From Shewanella sp. Isolate13 (GTDB lineage: Bacteria > Pseudomonadota > Gammaproteobacteria > Enterobacterales > Shewanellaceae), in the NCBI RefSeq assembly GCF_022398325.1, contig NZ_JAKEVD010000007.1, positions 84,049-148,048 on the forward strand: a stretch of 64,000 nucleotides of DNA, read 5' to 3'. The notes under the pieces were generated by a model, which saw only the letters and a list, made by a program, of their open reading frames with translations, had not been told where the DNA came from and did not search any database. Both the position numbers and the translations under genes were made by a program. The stretch's first letter is position 1, and the number at the start of each line of letters is the position of its first letter. Shown in pieces: positions 60,803 through 64,000 of the stretch.

Positions 60803-61169
60803 GACAAATAACTTCAAATGGAAAGTGCGCGGATGGTAGCAACGAGATTTAGGCTAAACAACGAAATGAAAAGTAAAATACTTGTTGCGGTTTCGGTGGC
60901 CTGAAAAATGCACAATTCTTGACGGTTATCGCTAAATCCATGATGTTGTTACTACTTGTTTTGTAAGGATATTTCAAGTTGTGTGTATTAATTGAGCGTG
61001 TAGGGTAAGGCAGTGATTTTAAATTAGAAAAACAGTGTTTAAGAAAACAGGCTAGTGGGTGGGGCGGATTGGAGTTGGTTAGGGGGAAAGTGGCGCACTT
61101 CTACTTTGAGAAAGAGCCACTCGCATTATTGTTGGAATAGGCTTGTGGTGTGTTTAGCAAAGCAACCTA
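60803..61169. other. Intergenic region between the nucleosidase and helicase genes
   Basis: 367 bases, AT-rich, holding the nucleosidase promoter and the 3' flank of the helicase gene. A loose inverted pair AGTGGC / GCCACT near 61090-61122 has a long loop and is not a good terminator. Nothing else supported. Confidence 0.45.
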
Positions 61170-64000
61170 TCAGCCAACAGCTAGCTTAGCTGTGTCATGC
61201 CACATATATGCAGGCATAGCTTGTTTTAGCTTCCATGTAATGCTCATTGGTTGAGAGCCTTCATACTTAACAAAGTCTACGGGCCCAAAATTAACAAACC
61301 CCATAGTTTTACCATATTCATCTTTAGCTTGTTCTCTAACAAATAAGATGAATGTCTTGTTGTTTTCCCTCTGCGTTATATAGCCTAGCCCCCTGCCGGA
61401 GGTTGGCTTAGCGCTGTTTTGGGTTTGCCAATGAAATAGCGATGGGCTAATTGCGTAGTCGTGGTACATGGTCGTTGCAGAAAACTGCTTTTCGCATTTA
61501 TCTAAGGTAACAAAAAGCAGTTCAGTATTGGAACCTGCAATATTAAGCACACCTTCTCTACTGGATGATTTCTTATCAAATGTACTATCACCAAACGCGA
61601 CCAATATGTGTTCTTTGGGATAACGTGCATGCATCTTTAACGGAGAGCTATCCACCATAATATTGCCTACGGTAGGCATCTTAAATTCTTGCGTGGCCAA
61701 GCGTTCAATAAGCAGTGAAATAACGTCACTAAGTTCGTCTTGTAGTTTGCTATGTTTTAGTGCGAGCAAGCTTTGCTCAATTGTACCAAATCCGGCTTGT
61801 TTACCCGTTTTGTCCCAAAAGTCATAATGACACATGGTCGAGAAAACTGGATGGTGTTGTTCTGCATAAGACCCTACAGCAGCTTGAGTGGTCACTGATA
61901 AGTTGTTTCCACATAATGCTTTGATGAAGCGCAAATAAGAGATAGAAGTGCAGCTTAATAATCGATTATTGATTGCACGATAGTAAGCGGCATAAATGTC
62001 TAGTTCGTTCTGCTGTATTTCTTCACCGCGGCTTGTTTCTACAAGTGCTCGCCAACCACCAAACTTACCTACTTTTACTTTATAGATATCCTCTAATGAC
62101 AAGTCAGGATAAATATGCAGAAAGTTTGCTAGCGTGAGAGGTAAATCAGTCACGTTAGGGTAGTTTGAAATTAAGCCAAGCAGTCTGTTTTTGTTTAAGG
62201 TTGCTAGCGATATGTTCTTTAAGATCATTTGCTGCGTTTTTTCTTGCAGTTCTATTCGGCAGCCTAAAGGTAAATGTGGAAACCCTTGTTTGATCTCTTT
62301 TGAAATAGATTGGTTGGTTTTGCCGATAAGCGCTCTAAACTTATGCGAAAAGTCATACTCAGGACGAGAGTTTCCAACGAAGTCAATGACGGTGCAGCAT
62401 TCTTTATCTTTAGTCAGTCTTAAGCCTCGACCTAACTGCTGAAGAAAGATTGTCAGGCTTTCTGTCGGTCTTAAAAATAGCAATGTATCTAGCTCTGGAA
62501 TATCGACACCTTCGTTGAATATATCAACCACAAACAGAACGTTAATTTCTTTCGATTTTAAACGTTGCAGCTGAATGTCACGTTCGTTTGTATTGTCACT
62601 TGTGAGTACACCGCAAGGAATCTTGCTTAAAGTGAACTTTTGCGCCATGAAGTTAGCGTGATCTTTACTTACGCAAAACGCCAATGCGCGCATCTGCGAT
62701 ATGTCAGTGACTATTTCTTCTAAGCTTTGCTGTATTCGCAAGACCCTTTGATCATTGTATGTGTAGAGTCTAGTTAACTCGGCGATATCATAACGGCCTT
62801 TTGCCCATGAAATCTTTGTCAGATCGGTATCATCATTAACTGCAAAGTATTGGAACGGTGATAAATGACGCTGATTAATCGCTTCTGGTAATCTGATTTC
62901 TGCCGCAATTACATTACAAAAGTCTTTTAGAATATCAGCTCCATCATGGCGTTCAGGTGTGGCAGTTAAACCGAGTAAAACTTGTGGTGTAAAGTGTTTT
63001 AGAATAGCTCGATAGCTGTTTGCTGCTATGTGATGAACTTCATCGATAACAACGTAATCAAAGTAATCTTCAGTTAATTGAATTGTCGCAAGTTGATTGT
63101 TTAAGCTTTGGATTGACGCGAATAACTGATTGAACTTTTGTGGTTTGTTTTGTCCTACGAGTAACTCACCAAACTGATTACTTTTTAAAACGCCGCGATA
63201 TGCACTTCTCGCTTGTTTTAAAATTTCCTCCCTATGAGCTAAAAACAAAAACTTAGCTTCAGGATTTGCTGTATAAAACTCAGCGAAATCAAATGCTGAG
63301 ATAATCGTTTTGCCTGTGCCTGTCGCTGCAACAACAAGGTTACGATACCTATCGTGCAGCTCTCGTTCTACTTTTAGTTTGTCTAAAATAGCTCGCTGAT
63401 GTGAGTGAGGTTTGATATCAAAATAAAAGTTTTGTTTGGATGTATCATAGGTACCTCTGGCCTCCTGCAAGGCGTTAACTAAGCGCTGCTTGCTTTGGGT
63501 ATTACCATCAAAATATTCAAAATCAGGGGACTCCCAATAGGTTTCAAATGTACTGAGAGATTTTTCAATGATATGTGGGATCTCTTGCGAGGTGATCTTT
63601 AAGTTCCACTCTAGGCCACTGGTTAAAGCTGAATGCGACAGATTGGATGAACCTATGTATCCAGTGTGAAAGCTGGAATTACGCATAAATAGATAAGACT
63701 TTGCGTGTAAGCGTTCTCTGTTGGTGTTATAGCTCAGCTTCACTTCTGTATTTGGCAAAGACGCCAAGAACTCAATGGCTTTAGCATCTGTAGCTCCCAT
63801 ATAGGAGGTGGTGATAACCTTTAGTTGTTTACCGCTACGAGTAAATTCCTCTAGTTCTTTTTTAAAGATTCGGATCCCTGCCCATTTAATGAATGAGACC
63901 AGCCAATAGATTTTATCGGAGGATTGGATTTCGCGTTTAATTTCAGTTTCAAGAGATACGCCTGCGTTGCTCCCACAAAACAACTCGCTCTGAGTGAGTC
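61170..64000 (-). CDS. PLD-nuclease / superfamily 2 helicase / DUF3427 protein, 5' end cut by the right edge
   Basis: At least 942 residues; the frame stays open to the window edge, so the true start is probably outside. Numbering from TTG 63983: phospholipase-D-like domain (residues 10-135) with one HxK pair (His93, Lys95) and SSN at 112-114. The SF2 helicase core has Walker A TGTGKT at 221-226, DEVH at 314-317, GLTATPERHDG and QQLGRGLRL. A C-terminal DUF3427-like region (about 640-930) ends near MAYIGWK-type strands such as GPVDFVKYEGSQPMSITWKL. Proteins of this architecture are candidates for DNA restriction or phage defence, but no partner is visible here. Confidence 0.85.
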   Translation of the reverse strand, partial: LTQSELFCGSNAGVSLETEIKREIQSSDKIYWLVSFIKWAGIRIFKKELEEFTRSGKQLKVITTSYMGATDAKAIEFLASLPNTEVKLSYNTNRERLHAKSYLFMRNSSFHTGYIGSSNLSHSALTSGLEWNLKITSQEIPHIIEKSLSTFETYWESPDFEYFDGNTQSKQRLVNALQEARGTYDTSKQNFYFDIKPHSHQRAILDKLKVERELHDRYRNLVVAATGTGKTIISAFDFAEFYTANPEAKFLFLAHREEILKQARSAYRGVLKSNQFGELLVGQNKPQKFNQLFASIQSLNNQLATIQLTEDYFDYVVIDEVHHIAANSYRAILKHFTPQVLLGLTATPERHDGADILKDFCNVIAAEIRLPEAINQRHLSPFQYFAVNDDTDLTKISWAKGRYDIAELTRLYTYNDQRVLRIQQSLEEIVTDISQMRALAFCVSKDHANFMAQKFTLSKIPCGVLTSDNTNERDIQLQRLKSKEINVLFVVDIFNEGVDIPELDTLLFLRPTESLTIFLQQLGRGLRLTKDKECCTVIDFVGNSRPEYDFSHKFRALIGKTNQSISKEIKQGFPHLPLGCRIELQEKTQQMILKNISLATLNKNRLLGLISNYPNVTDLPLTLANFLHIYPDLSLEDIYKVKVGKFGGWRALVETSRGEEIQQNELDIYAAYYRAINNRLLSCTSISYLRFIKALCGNNLSVTTQAAVGSYAEQHHPVFSTMCHYDFWDKTGKQAGFGTIEQSLLALKHSKLQDELSDVISLLIERLATQEFKMPTVGNIMVDSSPLKMHARYPKEHILVAFGDSTFDKKSSSREGVLNIAGSNTELLFVTLDKCEKQFSATTMYHDYAISPSLFHWQTQNSAKPTSGRGLGYITQRENNKTFILFVREQAKDEYGKTMGFVNFGPVDFVKYEGSQPMSITWKLKQAMPAYMWHDTAKLAVG

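Noticed and set aside
61021..61169. Possible terminator from AGTGGC / GCCACT near the end of the helicase gene
   Set aside because: The loop is about 20 bases and no U tract follows on the minus strand.
1..64000. Search for CRISPR arrays, tRNA or rRNA genes, transposases and att-type repeats
   Set aside because: No regularly spaced repeats, cloverleaf-like segments, transposase motifs or tRNA-end duplications were noticed by eye; a tRNAscan-SE and ISfinder run would be decisive.

Overview
The window reads as a chromosomal segment of a gammaproteobacterium in or near the genus Shewanella. This is inferred from three things: a decaheme-cytochrome / MtrB-type barrel / surface DMSO-reductase operon, a gmk-rpoZ-spoT-ridA-trmH cluster with recG close by, and the general protein flavour. 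No rRNA, tRNA, IS element, prophage or CRISPR array was seen.

Region 1 (1-16,044, all minus strand) is an aryl polyene (APE) type II polyketide operon. Reading in the direction of transcription it encodes: a chain-length-factor-like KS, a PlsC-type acyltransferase, two ACPs, a membrane protein, an AMP ligase, a FabA-like dehydratase, a glycosyltransferase/acyltransferase fusion, an MIO aromatic amino-acid ammonia lyase (starter supply), a thioesterase, a LolA-like carrier, an MMPL exporter, an FAD oxidoreductase, a DUF3261 lipoprotein, a KS, a second dehydratase, a ketoreductase and a further KS cut by the left edge. Most junctions overlap by 1-11 bases, so the operon looks translationally coupled.

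Region 2 (16,300-29,500, minus strand) is mostly housekeeping: a DUF3014 protein, recG, a DesK/DesR-like two-component pair, a TPR protein, a YrbG-like Na+/Ca2+ antiporter and a FadD-like acyl-CoA synthetase, then trmH, ridA, spoT (TTG start), rpoZ and gmk. Strong intrinsic terminators divide it into transcription units.

Region 3 (29,800-42,400, mainly plus strand) is accessory: a DUF805-type membrane protein, a nucleotidyltransferase plus NahK-like sugar 1-kinase pair, a CoA-transferase with an FNR-like upstream site, an SRAP protein (minus strand), an HlyD/DUF2955-like efflux pair, and an amidohydrolase and a PLP decarboxylase that share the same upstream palindrome. A small membrane protein and a TetR regulator follow.

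Region 4 (42,467-51,239, minus strand) is a DMSO-reductase-type extracellular respiration operon (dmsE-F-A-B, an unknown 695-residue lipoprotein, a TorD-like chaperone and a small unknown protein) with a CRP-like site upstream. The gap beyond it carries a strong candidate small RNA on the plus strand.

Region 5 (51,871-58,465) is an uncharacterised catabolic locus. A BCCT transporter and an enolase-superfamily dehydratase are divergent from a two-subunit UxaA/SuyAB-type lyase, a LysR regulator and an FCD-type GntR regulator. A perfect 17-base palindrome sits just before the lyase genes.

Region 6 (58,489-64,000, minus strand) holds a CNT nucleoside transporter, an MtnN-like nucleosidase whose catalytic-acid position appears to be Asn, and a PLD-helicase-DUF3427 protein cut by the right edge.

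All family calls come from reading motifs and translations. No database search was run.
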